Shown here one piece after another: positions 26,044-36,478 of a stretch of 64,000 bases of DNA. Origin of the DNA: Palsa-506 sp963755815. GTDB lineage: Bacteria > Actinomycetota > Actinomycetes > Streptosporangiales > Streptosporangiaceae. The stretch covers positions 558,001 to 622,000 of the forward strand of contig CAVWLF010000003.1 in assembly GCA_963755815.1 (NCBI GenBank), in the 5' to 3' direction. Numbering within the stretch: the first letter of the stretch is position 1; the number at the start of each line of letters is the position of its first letter. The position numbers and the translations under genes were made by a program. The notes under the pieces were generated by a model. That model was not told the origin of the DNA and searched no databases. It was given only the letters and a program-made list of their open reading frames with translations.

Positions 26044-27085
26044 CTTCCGGCCGGGATCCCGTCGCCTCACGACGCTGCTGGTCGCCGCGGCCGGCGTGGT
26101 GGTGGCGCTGATCATCGCCTCCGTTGCGTCCGTCCCCTACGTGGCGCTGACCCCGGGCCCCACGCTGAACACCCTCGGGAAGTCGGGCGGCAGTCCGATG
26201 ATCCAGATCAGCGGGCGTCGCACCTATCCGACTTCCGGGCACCTCAACATGGTGACGGTGTCCTTCATCGGCGGGCCGGGAACCCAGTTCAACATCTTCG
26301 CGGCGCTGCGGGCCTGGCTCAGCCCGCATGACGCGGTGGTTCCCGAGGAGGAGATCTTCACGCCCGGCCAGAGTGAGCAGCAGGTGACCAAGCAGGACAC
26401 CGAGGAGATGGTGAACTCCCAGCAGACGGCCGCCGCGGCGGCGCTGTGCCAGCTGAAGATCAAGTTCAGGACCGTCGACACGGTAATGCAGACCGTGCCC
26501 GGCACGCCCGCCCACGGCGTATTGCGGCCCGGCGACGTCATCTTCGCGGTCGACGGCAAGCCGGTGACCTGCTCGGCGAACGCGGCCACCCTGATCAGGG
26601 CGCACCGGCCCGGGACCCCGCTGGAGCTCACCATCCTGCGGAAAGGCAAACCGCGCCGATTCCGGCTGGTCACCAAGAACGTGCAGGGTCAGGCCGTGAT
26701 CGGGGTGAACGTCCAGGAGAGTTACGTGTTCCCGTTCGCCGTGAAGATCAATATCACCAACATCGGCGGCCCGAGCGCGGGGATGATGTTCGCCCTCGGC
26801 ATCATCGACAAGCTCACCCCGATGAACCTGACGGCCGGGAAATTCATCGCGGGAACCGGGGAAATCGAGGCGAACGGCACGGTGGACCCGATCGGCGGGA
26901 TACAGCAGAAGATGGCCGGAGCCCGGGCCGCGGGCGCCACGGTCTTCCTCACCCCCGCCGCCAACTGCCCGGATACCGTCGGCGCGGTCCCGGCCGGGAT
27001 GCGCCTGATCAAGGTCAGCACCCTAAGCGGGGCCATTCGGGCGCTCCAGGCGCTGAAAGCCGGCCGGCCGGTGCCGTCCTGCTGA
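26021..27085 (+). CDS. YlbL-type membrane protease: PDZ plus Lon (S16) catalytic domain
   Basis: The 354-residue protein has one N-terminal membrane helix (LLVAAAGVVVALIIASVASVPYVAL), an extracytoplasmic region, a PDZ domain at about 140-215 (GVLRPGDVIFAVDGKPV) and a C-terminal Lon-type S16 domain. The catalytic Ser is in NIGGPSAGMMFALGI and the Lys in GIQQKMAGARAAGATVFLTP. Related to the PDZ-Lon proteases that degrade membrane-exposed proteins. GTG 26021 overlaps moaE by 23 nt; GTG 26036 is an alternative. It is followed by the UPF0182 gene, the conserved actinobacterial order. Confidence 0.92.
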   Translation: MSGSTVRSFRPGSRRLTTLLVAAAGVVVALIIASVASVPYVALTPGPTLNTLGKSGGSPMIQISGRRTYPTSGHLNMVTVSFIGGPGTQFNIFAALRAWLSPHDAVVPEEEIFTPGQSEQQVTKQDTEEMVNSQQTAAAAALCQLKIKFRTVDTVMQTVPGTPAHGVLRPGDVIFAVDGKPVTCSANAATLIRAHRPGTPLELTILRKGKPRRFRLVTKNVQGQAVIGVNVQESYVFPFAVKINITNIGGPSAGMMFALGIIDKLTPMNLTAGKFIAGTGEIEANGTVDPIGGIQQKMAGARAAGATVFLTPAANCPDTVGAVPAGMRLIKVSTLSGAIRALQALKAGRPVPSC

Positions 27086-27326
27086 CCGGTTCATTTCCCC
27101 GCCTGGCCGATGCAATTTGCCCCGTATCCGCCATCGCGGGCCTGGTGCATAACTCACCGCGGCACGGCCGCCGCCGCGATCATGCGCGAATGAGCCAGGG
27201 AACCTTGCGTGCGGCCGGTAAGTTGCCATCTGGGAGCATGTACCGGCGCGCCGGCACTGCCGTACGCGCGCCCCTCCGCGGAAATGCCAGCGGAGCCGTG
27301 CCCGAGGTGTTCCAAAGGGGGAAGGC

Positions 27327-30212
27327 ATGACCTTCCGATCTCCTGGCCAGCCGAGGCCGCCGGTCGGCCGTCCTATCGTGCTGCCTCGCTGGCCGAAGCT
27401 CCTCATCCCGATCGCGGCCGGGGTGATAGCCCTGATCGTGGTGGTCTCGGTGCTGGCCGGGGTGTGGACCGACTACCTGTGGTTCCACTCGGTCGGGTAT
27501 ACCTCCGTGTTCGACACGACCTACGGCACCAAGTGGCTGCTGTTCATCGTCACCGCGCTCTTCATGGCCGCGGTGGTCGGCTTTAACGCGTGGCTGGCGT
27601 ACCGGATCAGGCCCCCGTTCCGGCCGGCCACGCCGGACCAGCAGGGCCTGGAGGGCTACCGGACGGTCATCGACCCGCACCGGCGGCTCCTGCTCGGGCT
27701 GCTGCTCGGGCTGATCGGGCTCGTCTCCGGGCTGACCGCGGCCGGTTCCTGGCGCACCTGGCTGCTGTTCGCCAACCGGACGTCGTTTCATAAGATCGAT
27801 CCTCAGTTCCACCTGGACATCTCGTTCTTCGTGTTTGTCTATCCGTTCCTCCGGATGGTCCTCACGTACCTGTTCGCGGCGGTGCTGCTGTCGCTCGCCG
27901 TGTCCATCCTGGTGCACTACCTCTACGGGGCACTGCGGCCGCAGGTTAAGGGCCAGCGCGCCACTCCCGCGGCCCGGGCGCACCTGTTCGTGCTGGTGGG
28001 CATCTTCATGCTGCTCAAGGCCGCCGCGTACTGGGTGGACCGGTACGGAATCGACTTCTCGCAGCGCGGGATCGTGCAGACCGGCGCGTCCTACACGGAC
28101 GTGAACGCCATCCTGCCGGCCAAGACCGTGCTGGCCGTCATCGCGGTGATCTGCGCGGCGCTCTTCTTCGCCGGCGCCGTGCGCCGGAACACCCTGCTGC
28201 CGGCCGTGGGTTTCGGGTTGCTCGTGCTCTCCGCCGTGATCATCGGCGGCGTGTATCCCGCCATCATCCAGCAGTTCGTGGTCAAGCCGAACGAGCTGGT
28301 GAAGGAAACCCCGTACCTGTCCCGCGAGATCGGCAGCACCCGGCAGGCTTACAACGTCGCCGGGGTGAGGGGGACGCCCTATTCGGCGACATCGACCGAG
28401 CCGCCGGCCGTGCTGGCCAAGCAGGTGACCTCGCTCCCGGACGTCAGGCTCATGGACCCGGCCGTGGTATCGCAGTCCTTCCAGCAGCTCCAGCAGGTAA
28501 AGAGCTACTACAAGTTCGCCGATGTGCTGGCCGTGGACCGGTATCTGGCGCCGGGCAGCAGCACGCCGCAGGACACCCTGATCGGCGTCCGCGACATGAA
28601 CGGGCCGCCGGCCGGCCAGGCCAACTGGATCAACTCGCATCTCGTCTACACGCACGGGTACGGCGTCGTGGCCTCATCGGCCAGCACGGCTCAGCCGGAC
28701 GGCGACCCGGCTTTCACCGAGAGTGATATCCCGCCCACTACTACGGTCAACGCGCTCAAGCTCACGCCGCTGACCGGCCCGCGGGTGTACTTCGGCGAGC
28801 AGGAGACGAGTTACGCGATCGTCGGCGGCCATCAGCAGGAACTCGACTACCCGAACGAGAGCACCGGCGGCCAGCAGAACACGACCTACACCGGCGGCGG
28901 CGGCGTGCCGATCGGCTCGCCGCTGAACCGGCTGCTGTACGCAATCAAGTACCGCCAGCTCAACATCCTGCTCTCCGGCGCCATCGACGGTAACTCGAAG
29001 ATCATGTACATCAGGGACCCGCTGTCCCGGGTGGCCAAGGTCGCGCCGTTCCTCACCCTGGACGGCGACCCTTACCCGGTCGTCTCCGACGGGCAGATCC
29101 TGTGGGTGGTGGATGGCTACACCACCACCGACGACTACCCCTATTCGCAGCGGCTGAGCCTGCAGCAGGCGACCTCCAACAGCTACACCCCCGGCGGGTC
29201 GGCGTCCGGCCAGATCAACTACATCCGGAACTCGGTCAAGGCCACGGTTAACGCCTACACCGGCGCGGTCAACCTGTACCAGTGGGGCGGCAACGATCCG
29301 GTGCTCGACACCTGGATGAAGGCGTTCCCGTCCGGCCTGATCAAGCCGGCCAAGGACATCCCGCCGACGGTCATGCAGCACCTGCGCTACCCCGAGGTCA
29401 TGTTCGAGGCGCAGCGGCAGATCCTCGCCCAGTACCACGTCACCATCGCCCAGGAGTTCTACGGCGGCCAGAACTTCTGGTCCGTGCCGACCGACCCGAG
29501 CGGCCTCACGCCCAAGCTGTTCAGCCAGCCGCCGTACTACCTGACGATGACCATGCCGGGCTACCGGCAGCCGGAATTCTCGCTGACCACATCGTTCACG
29601 CCGCGCGGCCGGGCCAACATAGCCGCGTACATGGCGGTGGACAGTAAACCGGGCCCCGGCTACGGCACGATCCGGCTGCTCCAGCTGCCCCAGGACACGG
29701 CCATCCAGGGCCCGGAGCAGGTGCAGAACGATTTTGAGTCCAATACCGTGGTCGCGTCCGCGCTCACCCTGCTCCGGCAGGGCGGATCCAAGGTAACCCA
29801 GGGCAACTTGATTACCCTTCCGGTGGGCGGGGGCCTGGTGTATTTCGAGCCGGTCTACGTCTCCCAGTCATCGGGGGCCAGCTCGGGGTCGTACCCCACG
29901 CTGCAGCGGGTGCTGGTGTATTACGACGGCCGGATCGGATTTGCGCCCACGCTGCAAAGCGCCCTGGCCCAGGTGTTCACGGGAGTTTCGACGACCCAGC
30001 CGAGCCCGCCGCCGAAGGGCACCAGCCCGCCGCCATCGAAGGGCACCAGCCCGAAGGCCAACGCGACGGTGCTGAAGTTCCTGCGCCAGGCGGAGACGTT
30101 CTACACCCAGGCGCAGCAGGAGCTCAAGACCGGCAACCTGGCCGCCTATGCTCGCGACATCGCCAAGGTGAAGGGGGCACTCGACAAGGCAAAGCAAGCG
30201 GCGCAAGGCTGA
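27327..30212 (+). CDS. UPF0182 large integral membrane protein
   Basis: The 961-residue protein has seven N-terminal membrane helices (about residues 20-310) and a 600-residue extracytoplasmic domain. The domain carries family segments such as YNVAGV, SLPDVRLMDPAVVSQSFQQLQQVKSYYKF, DVLAVDRY, NSHLVYTHGYGVV, LSGAIDGNSKIMYIRDP and HLRYPEVMFEAQRQILAQYHV. An acidic/basic C-terminal helix follows a PPPKGTSPPPSKGTSPK linker. Start ATG 27327 has GGGGGAAGG upstream. The gene is widely conserved in actinobacteria next to the PDZ-Lon protease, but its function is unknown. The 241-nt gap upstream holds no supported gene. Confidence 0.95.
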   Translation: MTFRSPGQPRPPVGRPIVLPRWPKLLIPIAAGVIALIVVVSVLAGVWTDYLWFHSVGYTSVFDTTYGTKWLLFIVTALFMAAVVGFNAWLAYRIRPPFRPATPDQQGLEGYRTVIDPHRRLLLGLLLGLIGLVSGLTAAGSWRTWLLFANRTSFHKIDPQFHLDISFFVFVYPFLRMVLTYLFAAVLLSLAVSILVHYLYGALRPQVKGQRATPAARAHLFVLVGIFMLLKAAAYWVDRYGIDFSQRGIVQTGASYTDVNAILPAKTVLAVIAVICAALFFAGAVRRNTLLPAVGFGLLVLSAVIIGGVYPAIIQQFVVKPNELVKETPYLSREIGSTRQAYNVAGVRGTPYSATSTEPPAVLAKQVTSLPDVRLMDPAVVSQSFQQLQQVKSYYKFADVLAVDRYLAPGSSTPQDTLIGVRDMNGPPAGQANWINSHLVYTHGYGVVASSASTAQPDGDPAFTESDIPPTTTVNALKLTPLTGPRVYFGEQETSYAIVGGHQQELDYPNESTGGQQNTTYTGGGGVPIGSPLNRLLYAIKYRQLNILLSGAIDGNSKIMYIRDPLSRVAKVAPFLTLDGDPYPVVSDGQILWVVDGYTTTDDYPYSQRLSLQQATSNSYTPGGSASGQINYIRNSVKATVNAYTGAVNLYQWGGNDPVLDTWMKAFPSGLIKPAKDIPPTVMQHLRYPEVMFEAQRQILAQYHVTIAQEFYGGQNFWSVPTDPSGLTPKLFSQPPYYLTMTMPGYRQPEFSLTTSFTPRGRANIAAYMAVDSKPGPGYGTIRLLQLPQDTAIQGPEQVQNDFESNTVVASALTLLRQGGSKVTQGNLITLPVGGGLVYFEPVYVSQSSGASSGSYPTLQRVLVYYDGRIGFAPTLQSALAQVFTGVSTTQPSPPPKGTSPPPSKGTSPKANATVLKFLRQAETFYTQAQQELKTGNLAAYARDIAKVKGALDKAKQAAQG

Positions 30213-30455
30213 TCGCGGCCGGCTAGCAGCGCGGTATGCCCCCGGGCGCCGGGCGTCGCGGGCCAGCGCCGGCCGGTCCGGGTATCCGCGGTCACCGCCG
30301 GCCCGCGCGGCAGGGCCGCGCGTCCGTGCCATGCGTCCGCGCCGCCGCCGCCGAGGGCGTACGCTCGATGCTGACGGACATCCGGAGCAAAGCTCACCGA
30401 GCCTGCTTCCCGCACGCCCCCGGGCCGGGCCCATCACGAAGGAGAAAGACTGGTT

Positions 30456-31592
30456 GTGGCGCCTCGTGTGCTTATTGACGCGACCGCCGTGCCTGCGGAC
30501 CGCGGTGCCGTCGGACGGTACGTGGACGGCCTGGTAAGCGCCCTGGGGAGCGCGGGGGCCGATCTGGCCGTGGCCTGCCAGCGCGCCGACGAGGAGCGGT
30601 ATGAGCGGCTCGTGCCGGGCGCCCAGGTGGTGGCCGCGCCCACCGCCATCGCGCACCGGGCGGCGCGGCTGGCCTGGGAGCAGAGCGGCCTGCCGCTGGT
30701 CGCGCAGCAGGTAGCGGCCGACGTGATTCACGCGCCGCACTATTCGATGCCGCTGCGCCCCGGCGCCCCCATCGTGGTGACCATCCACGACCTCACGTTC
30801 TTCACCGAGCCGGACGCGCACAATCCGGTGACCGCGACGTTCTACAAGTCGGCTATCCGCACCTCCGCGCGCCGGGCGACGCGGCTGATCGTCCCGTCCA
30901 AGGCGACCCGGGACGAGCTGGTCCGCGTGCTCGGCGCCGATCCGACCAGGATCGACGTCGCCTACCACGGCGTGGATCACACCCTCTTTCATCAGCCTGA
31001 CCCCGCGCTGGTCCGCCAGGTATCGGCCCGGCTCGGCCTGCACGGCAAGCCCTACGTCGCTTACCTCGGCTCGCTCGAGCCGCGCAAGAACATTCCGGCG
31101 CTGATCACCGGCTGGGCGGCCGCCGTCGCCGACCTGGATGAGCCGCCCGCGCTGGTGCTGGCGGGCGGCAGCGGCTGGAGCGACGAGGTGAATGAGGCCA
31201 TCGCCGCGGTGCCCGCGCACCTGCGGCTGGTCCGCCCGGGGTACCTGCACTTCACTGACCTGCCCGGTTATCTCGGCGGAGCGCTCGTCGTGGCCTTCCC
31301 CAGCACCAGCGAGGGATTCGGGCTGCCGGCCCTCGAGGCCATGGCCTGCGGGGCGCCGGTGCTGACCACGCACATGACGTCGCTGCCCGAGGTGGGCGGT
31401 GACGCGGTCGCCTACACCGAGCCGGACGCGGACGGCATCCGCACGGCGCTGCGGGCCCTGCTGGACGACCCGGCGCGCCGGGAGGCCCTGGGCGCGGCCG
31501 GTCACGCCCGGGCGCTGGAGTTCAGCTGGGCCGCGTCGGCCGAGGCGCACATGGCCTCCTACGTGCGTGCGGCGGCCCAGGGACGGGAGTAG
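30456..31592 (+). CDS. Glycosyltransferase family 4 (GT-B)
   Basis: The 378-residue retaining GT-B enzyme begins PRVLIDATAVPADRGAVGRYVDGLVSAL, where the glycine-containing loop binds the acceptor side. The donor-binding half contains PYVAYLGSLEPRKNIPALITGW, LVLAGGSGW, the FPSTSEGFGLPALEAMACGAPVLTT signature (E-x7-E) and ALRALLDDPARREALGAAGHARALEFSW. It most likely adds a mannosyl- or similar residue to an envelope glycan. It is followed after 11 nt by a sugar-nucleotide pyrophosphorylase, supporting one pathway. GTG 30456 follows AAGGAGAAAG. The donor cannot be read from sequence. The 243 nt before it hold no supported gene. Confidence 0.9.
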   Translation: MAPRVLIDATAVPADRGAVGRYVDGLVSALGSAGADLAVACQRADEERYERLVPGAQVVAAPTAIAHRAARLAWEQSGLPLVAQQVAADVIHAPHYSMPLRPGAPIVVTIHDLTFFTEPDAHNPVTATFYKSAIRTSARRATRLIVPSKATRDELVRVLGADPTRIDVAYHGVDHTLFHQPDPALVRQVSARLGLHGKPYVAYLGSLEPRKNIPALITGWAAAVADLDEPPALVLAGGSGWSDEVNEAIAAVPAHLRLVRPGYLHFTDLPGYLGGALVVAFPSTSEGFGLPALEAMACGAPVLTTHMTSLPEVGGDAVAYTEPDADGIRTALRALLDDPARREALGAAGHARALEFSWAASAEAHMASYVRAAAQGRE

Positions 31593-31603
31593 CCTCGCTG
31601 CTC

Positions 31604-32734
31604 ATGCCGAGCGATTCAGGCCCCGGGAGCGAATCACCTGCGCGCGACCGAGGAGCGGGCGGGATCGAGGCGATCCTCCTGGTCGGCGGCCAGGGCACCC
31701 GGCTGCGCCCGCTGACCATCGGGACGCCCAAGCCGCTGCTGCCGACGGCCGGCGTGCCGTTCCTCGCGCACCAGCTGGCCCGGGCGGCGGCGGCCGGCAT
31801 CACCCGGGTGGTGCTGGCCACCGCATACCGGGCGGAAATGTTCGCGGCGCAGCTCGGCGACGGATCGCAGTTCGGGCTCCAGCTCGACTGCGTCGAGGAG
31901 AAGGTGCCGCTCGGCACCGGCGGCGGCATCCGGCACGCGGCCGCGTGGCTGCGCAGCGGCCCGGACGACCCGGTCGTGGTGCTGAACGGTGACGTCCTGT
32001 CCGGCCACGATCTCGGCGCCCAGCTGGAGCTGCACGTCAAGCACGATGCGGCGGTCACGCTGCACCTCGTCGAGGTGCCTGACCCGGCCCGGTTCGGCTG
32101 CGTGCCGACTGATTCCAGCGGCCGGGTGACGGCATTCCTGGAGAAGACCCCGCACCCGGTGACCAACCGGATCAACGCGGGCTGCTATGTGTTCAAGCGG
32201 CGGGTCATCGACGAGATACCGGCCGGCCAGGTGATCTCCGTCGAGCGCGTGACCTTCCCCGCGCTGATCGGCTCGGGCCAGCTGCTGATGGGCTATCCGG
32301 ACAGCGCGTACTGGCTCGATGTCGGAACGCCGGAGAGCTTCGTCCGCGGGTCATGCGACCTGGTGCTCGGCCGGCTGGCGTCAGCCGCGCTGCCCGGACC
32401 GTGCGGGGAGGCGCTGGTGCTGCCCGGTGCCGTGCTCGATCCGGGCGCGCAGCTGACCGGCGGAACCGTGATCGGGGCCGGCAGCCACGTTGGCGCGGGC
32501 GCGCGGGTGGACGGATCGGTGCTGTTCGACGGCGTGACGATCGGCGCCGGAGCCCGGATTTCCGGCAGCGTGATCGGCGCGGCGGCCAGCATCGGCGACG
32601 GCGCGGTCCTGGACGGCGCGGTGATCGGGGACGGGGCGCGGATCGGCACCGGAAATGAGCTCTGCGGCGGCCTGCGGGTATGGCCGGGGACCGACCTCGG
32701 GCCCACCTCCATCCGGTTCTCCACGGACGCCTGA
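31604..32734 (+). CDS. manB: Mannose-1-phosphate guanylyltransferase-type nucleotidyltransferase with left-handed beta-helix
   Basis: The 376-residue protein has an N-terminal nucleotidyltransferase domain: GGxGTRLRPLT as AILLVGGQGTRLRPLTIGTPKPLLP, then VPLGTGGGIRHAAAWL and VVLNGDVLS. The C-terminal left-handed beta-helix (hexapeptides such as VIGAGSHVGAGARVDGSVLFDGVTIGAGARI) is expected in GDP-mannose pyrophosphorylases. Neighbouring glycosyltransferase, later phosphomannomutase and gene order equivalent to mycobacterial manB near fbiAB favour GTP plus mannose-1-P to GDP-mannose. Glucose-1-P or other sugar substrates remain possible. It starts 11 nt after the glycosyltransferase, and its stop is 2 nt from the next GTG start. 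Confidence 0.88.
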   Translation: MPSDSGPGSESPARDRGAGGIEAILLVGGQGTRLRPLTIGTPKPLLPTAGVPFLAHQLARAAAAGITRVVLATAYRAEMFAAQLGDGSQFGLQLDCVEEKVPLGTGGGIRHAAAWLRSGPDDPVVVLNGDVLSGHDLGAQLELHVKHDAAVTLHLVEVPDPARFGCVPTDSSGRVTAFLEKTPHPVTNRINAGCYVFKRRVIDEIPAGQVISVERVTFPALIGSGQLLMGYPDSAYWLDVGTPESFVRGSCDLVLGRLASAALPGPCGEALVLPGAVLDPGAQLTGGTVIGAGSHVGAGARVDGSVLFDGVTIGAGARISGSVIGAAASIGDGAVLDGAVIGDGARIGTGNELCGGLRVWPGTDLGPTSIRFSTDA

Positions 32735-32736
32735 CG

Positions 32737-33777
32737 GTGCCGCAGCCCGCCCTGGCCGCAGGCTCGCCGGGTGAGCCGCCGCTCACCCGGGAGTGGCGGG
32801 CGCCCTGCTACGTCGATGTCCGGGTCGTGCTGTCCGTGCACCGCCGCGGACCGCGCGATCCGGCCTTCAGGATCACCTCCGACGGTGCCCTGTGGCGCAC
32901 CTCGCGCACGCCGGATGGCCCGGGCACGCTCCGGGTGACGGCCGTCCAGGCCGCGGGCCCGGCGGTCCGGGCCGCCGGGACGGCTCAGGCCGCGGGCCCG
33001 GCTCAGGCCGCGGGCCGCCCGGCCGCCGCCCGCGGCCGCGCCGCCACGGTGGTCAGCGCGGCCGCGTGGGGGCCCGGCGCGGCCTGGCTGCTCGATGCCG
33101 TGCCCGGCCTGCTCGGGGCGCAGGATGACCCGGCGGGCTTCGCCCCGGAGCATCCGCTGCTGCGCGACCTGTCCCGCAGGCACGGCGGCGCGCGGGTGGG
33201 GCGATCGGGCCGGGTGCTGGAGGCCCTGGTGCCCGCGGTGCTGGAGCAGAAGGTGGTGATCCTGGAGGCGCACCGGGCCTGGCGGCGGCTGCTGCTGAAG
33301 TTCGGCGACCCGGCCCCCGGGCCCGCCCCGGCCGGGCTGCGGGTATTCCCGGCGGCCCAGACCTGGCAGCGGATCCCGTCCTGGGAATGGCATCTGGCCG
33401 GGGTGGAGGCGGTGCGGGCCCGCACCATCGCGGCCGCCGCCCGGGCGGCCGCCCGGGTCGAGGAGATCCTCAGCATGACCGCGGCCGACGCCGACCGCCG
33501 GCTGCAGGCCCTGCCGGGCGTCGGGCCCTGGACCTCGGCGCACGTCCGGCAGCGGGCCTGCGGCGACGCCGACGCGGTTGCGGTCGGCGATTACAACCTG
33601 CCGGGGGCCGTGGGCTGGGCGCTGGCCGGGCGGGTGGTGGACGACGCCGGGATGCTGGACCTGCTGGCGCCGTACGCCGGCCACCGCTACCGGGTGACCA
33701 GGCTGGTGGAGCTGAGCGGCGTGCGGCCGCCGCGCCGGGGCCCCCGGAACGCGCCGCGTGACTACCGCGCCTTCTGA
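32737..33777 (+). CDS. AlkA-like DNA-3-methyladenine glycosylase (HhH-GPD family)
   Basis: The 346-residue protein has a beta-rich N-terminal domain and an all-helical HhH-GPD domain: VLEALVPAVLEQKVVILEAHRAWRRLL, then hairpin LQALPGVGPWTSAHV and catalytic Asp in VAVGDYNLPGAVG. It excises alkylated purines. A 30-residue Ala/Gly-rich insertion (AAGPAVRAAGTAQAAGPAQAAG) made of repeated units lies between the domains. GTG 32737 is two bases after the manB stop, so cotranscription is likely. GPD core intact. Substrate range unknown. Confidence 0.85.
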   Translation: MPQPALAAGSPGEPPLTREWRAPCYVDVRVVLSVHRRGPRDPAFRITSDGALWRTSRTPDGPGTLRVTAVQAAGPAVRAAGTAQAAGPAQAAGRPAAARGRAATVVSAAAWGPGAAWLLDAVPGLLGAQDDPAGFAPEHPLLRDLSRRHGGARVGRSGRVLEALVPAVLEQKVVILEAHRAWRRLLLKFGDPAPGPAPAGLRVFPAAQTWQRIPSWEWHLAGVEAVRARTIAAAARAAARVEEILSMTAADADRRLQALPGVGPWTSAHVRQRACGDADAVAVGDYNLPGAVGWALAGRVVDDAGMLDLLAPYAGHRYRVTRLVELSGVRPPRRGPRNAPRDYRAF

Positions 33778-33825
33778 ACGGCCCGCCGGCCGGGGGAGCC
33801 AGCGCCCGCCGCCTAGGCTGGGCGC

Positions 33826-36445
33826 ATGAGCGATGACGCGCGCCTTCCGGCCGGGACCGCCCCCGATGACAATGCGCTGCGGCGCGCGCTGGCCCGGGCC
33901 AGGGACGGCAAGGCGCTGGACCAGGCCGAGGCGGCGACGCTGCTGCATTCCCGCGGCGCGCACCTGGCCCGGCTGCTCGACTACGCCTCCCGGACCAGGG
34001 ATGCCGGCCTCGCGGCGGCCGGCCGGCCGGGCGTCATCACCTATTCGCGCAAGGTATTCATCCCGCTGACCAGGCTGTGCCGGGACCGCTGCGGGTACTG
34101 CACGTTCGTCACCGTGCCCGGGCGGGCGGACAGCCCCTACCTGTCCCCGGACGAGGTGCTGAAGATCGCCGCGGACGGTGCGGCACTGGGCTGCAAGGAG
34201 GCGCTTTTCACGCTGGGCGACCGGCCCGAGGCCCGGTGGCGCCAGGCCCGGGAATGGCTCGACGCGCACGGCTACGACGACACGCTGTCCTACGTCCGGG
34301 CGATGGCGATCAGGGTGCTGGAGGAGACCGGGCTGCTGCCGCACCTGAATCCGGGCGTGCTGAGCTGGCCGGATTTCCAGCGGCTCAAGCCGGTCGCGCC
34401 GTCCATGGGGATGATGCTGGAAACTACCGCCGCCCGGCTGTTCACCGAGCGCGGCGGCCCGCATTTCGGCAGCCCCGACAAGGACCCGGAAGTCAGGCTG
34501 CGGGTACTCCAGGACGCCGGGCGCAGCGCGGTGCCGTTCACCACCGGCATCCTGATCGGCATCGGCGAGACGCTGGCCGAGCGGGCCGAGTCGATCTTCG
34601 CGATCCGGCAGGTGGCCCGCGAGTACGGCGGTATCCAGGAAGTCATCGTGCAGAATTTCCGCGCCAAGCCGGACACGAAGATGCGCGGCGTCCCCGACGC
34701 CGGCCTGGACGACCTGGCCGCGACCATTGCCGTGGCCCGGCTGGTGCTCGGCCCGGCCGCGCGGATCCAGGCGCCGCCGAACCTGATCGGCGATCAGTAC
34801 CAGCTGATCCTGGACGCGGGGATCGACGACTGGGGCGGGGTGTCGCCGCTGACCCCGGATCACGTCAACCCGGAACGGCCCTGGCCGCAGATCGACGACC
34901 TCGCCGCCCGCACCGCGGCCGCCGGGTACGCCCTGCGCGAGCGGCTGACCATCTATCCCGGCTACATCCGCGAGCCGTGGCTGGACCCGCGGCTGGCGGC
35001 GCACGTAGCGCGCCCTGGCCGACCCGGCCACCGGGCTGGCCAGCGAGAGCGCGATGCCCCGCGGCCTGCCCTGGCAGGAGCCAGACGGCGGCTGGGGCGA
35101 CTCCAGCGGCCGGACCGACCTGCACGTCACCATCGACACCACCGGCCGGACCAAGGACCGCCGGGACGACTTCGCCGAGGTCTACGGGGACTGGGCCGAG
35201 ATCGGCGCCCGGATCGAGCCGTCCGCCCGGCGGGCCGCGCCCGCCGGGGCGCCGCCGCGGCTGCGCGCCGAGGTGCTCGCGGCGCTGCGGCGCGCGGAGA
35301 ACGATCCCGCCGGGCTCTCCGACGCCCAGGCCCTCGCGCTGCTCGACGCCGACGGCCCCGAGCTTGAGGCCCTGGCCGCGCTGGCCGACTCGGTGCGCCG
35401 GGACGCCGCGGGCGACGACGTCACCTACGTGGTCACCCGCAACATCAACTTCACCAACGTCTGCTACACCGGCTGCCGGTTCTGCGCTTTCGCGCAGCGC
35501 CGCAGCGACGCCGACGCCTACACGCTGTCGCTCGGCCAGGTCGGTGACCGGGCCGCCGAGGCCTGGGACGCGGGCGCTACCGAAATCTGCATGCAGGGCG
35601 GCATCCACCCGGACCTGCCGGGCACCGCCTACTTCGACCTGGCCGAGGAGGTAAAGCGGCGCTGCCCGGACATTCACGTGCACGCGTTCTCGCCGATGGA
35701 GGTGATGAACGGGGTCGCGCGGACCGGCCTGCCGGTGCGCGAATGGCTGACCCGGGCCCGCGCGGCCGGCCTGGGGTCGCTGCCGGGTACCGCGGCGGAG
35801 ATCCTGGACGACGAGGTCCGCTGGGTGCTCACCAAGGGCAAGCTGCCCGCCGCCGCCTGGATCGACGTGATCACGACGGCGCACGAGCTGGGCATCCCGA
35901 CCTCATCGACGATGATGTACGGGCACGTGGACACCCCGGCGCACTGGGTCGGGCACCTGCGCGTGATCCGCGGCATCCAGGAGCGCACCGGCGGCTTCAC
36001 CGAGTTCGTGCTGCTGCCGTTCGTGCACGCCAGCTCGCCGATCTACCTGGCCGGCCTGGCCCGTCCCGGGCCGACCCGGCGGGAGAACCGGGCCGTGCAC
36101 GCGGTGTCCAGGCTGCTGCTGCACGGGGCGATCAGCAACATCCAGTGCTCCTGGGTCAAGCTGGGGGAGCAGGCCTGCCGCGATGTGCTGGCCGGCGGCG
36201 TCAATGACCTCGGCGGCACCCTGATGGAGGAGACCATCAGCCGGATGGCCGGCTCGCAGAACGGCTCCTACAAGACGATCAGCCAGCTCGCCGGGCTGGT
36301 CGCGCCGACCGGCCGTCCGCTGCGGCAGCGGACGACAACGTACCAGGAGCCAACCGCGGAACGGGCCCTCGCCGCCGCGGCCAGCGACGGGGTGTGCGCC
36401 TCGGTCCGGGGCGCAAGGACGCCGCTGCCGCTGGTCGGCGCCTAG
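33826..36445 (+). CDS. fbiC: FbiC (CofG-CofH) FO synthase, split by an apparent +1 frameshift at the domain linker
   Basis: FbiC makes the deazaflavin FO from 5-amino-6-D-ribitylaminouracil and tyrosine with two radical-SAM domains. CofG half: CxxxCxxC at Cys85/89/92 (LCRDRCGYCTF), through FRAKPDTKM and PPNLIGDQYQLIL. CofH half: NFTNVCYTGCRFCAF, EICMQGGIHPD, FTEFVLLPFVH. ATG 33826 opens the CofG frame, which shifts near 35011: after PRLAAHVA the family sequence ALADPATGLASESA continues only in the next frame, consistent with one extra C. The CofH frame has its own ATG at 35054 and runs to 36445, so two separate proteins could still be made. Likely sequence error or a natural split. Confidence 0.88.
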
Positions 36446-36478
36446 CCGATTAACTCCAACGGATCGAGGGCTGTGGTC

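Noticed and set aside
35000..35060. Programmed ribosomal frameshift in fbiC
   Set aside because: No slippery heptamer or strong downstream pseudoknot was evident. Similar one-base changes in mtrB, lpqB and hpf make sequence error the simpler explanation.
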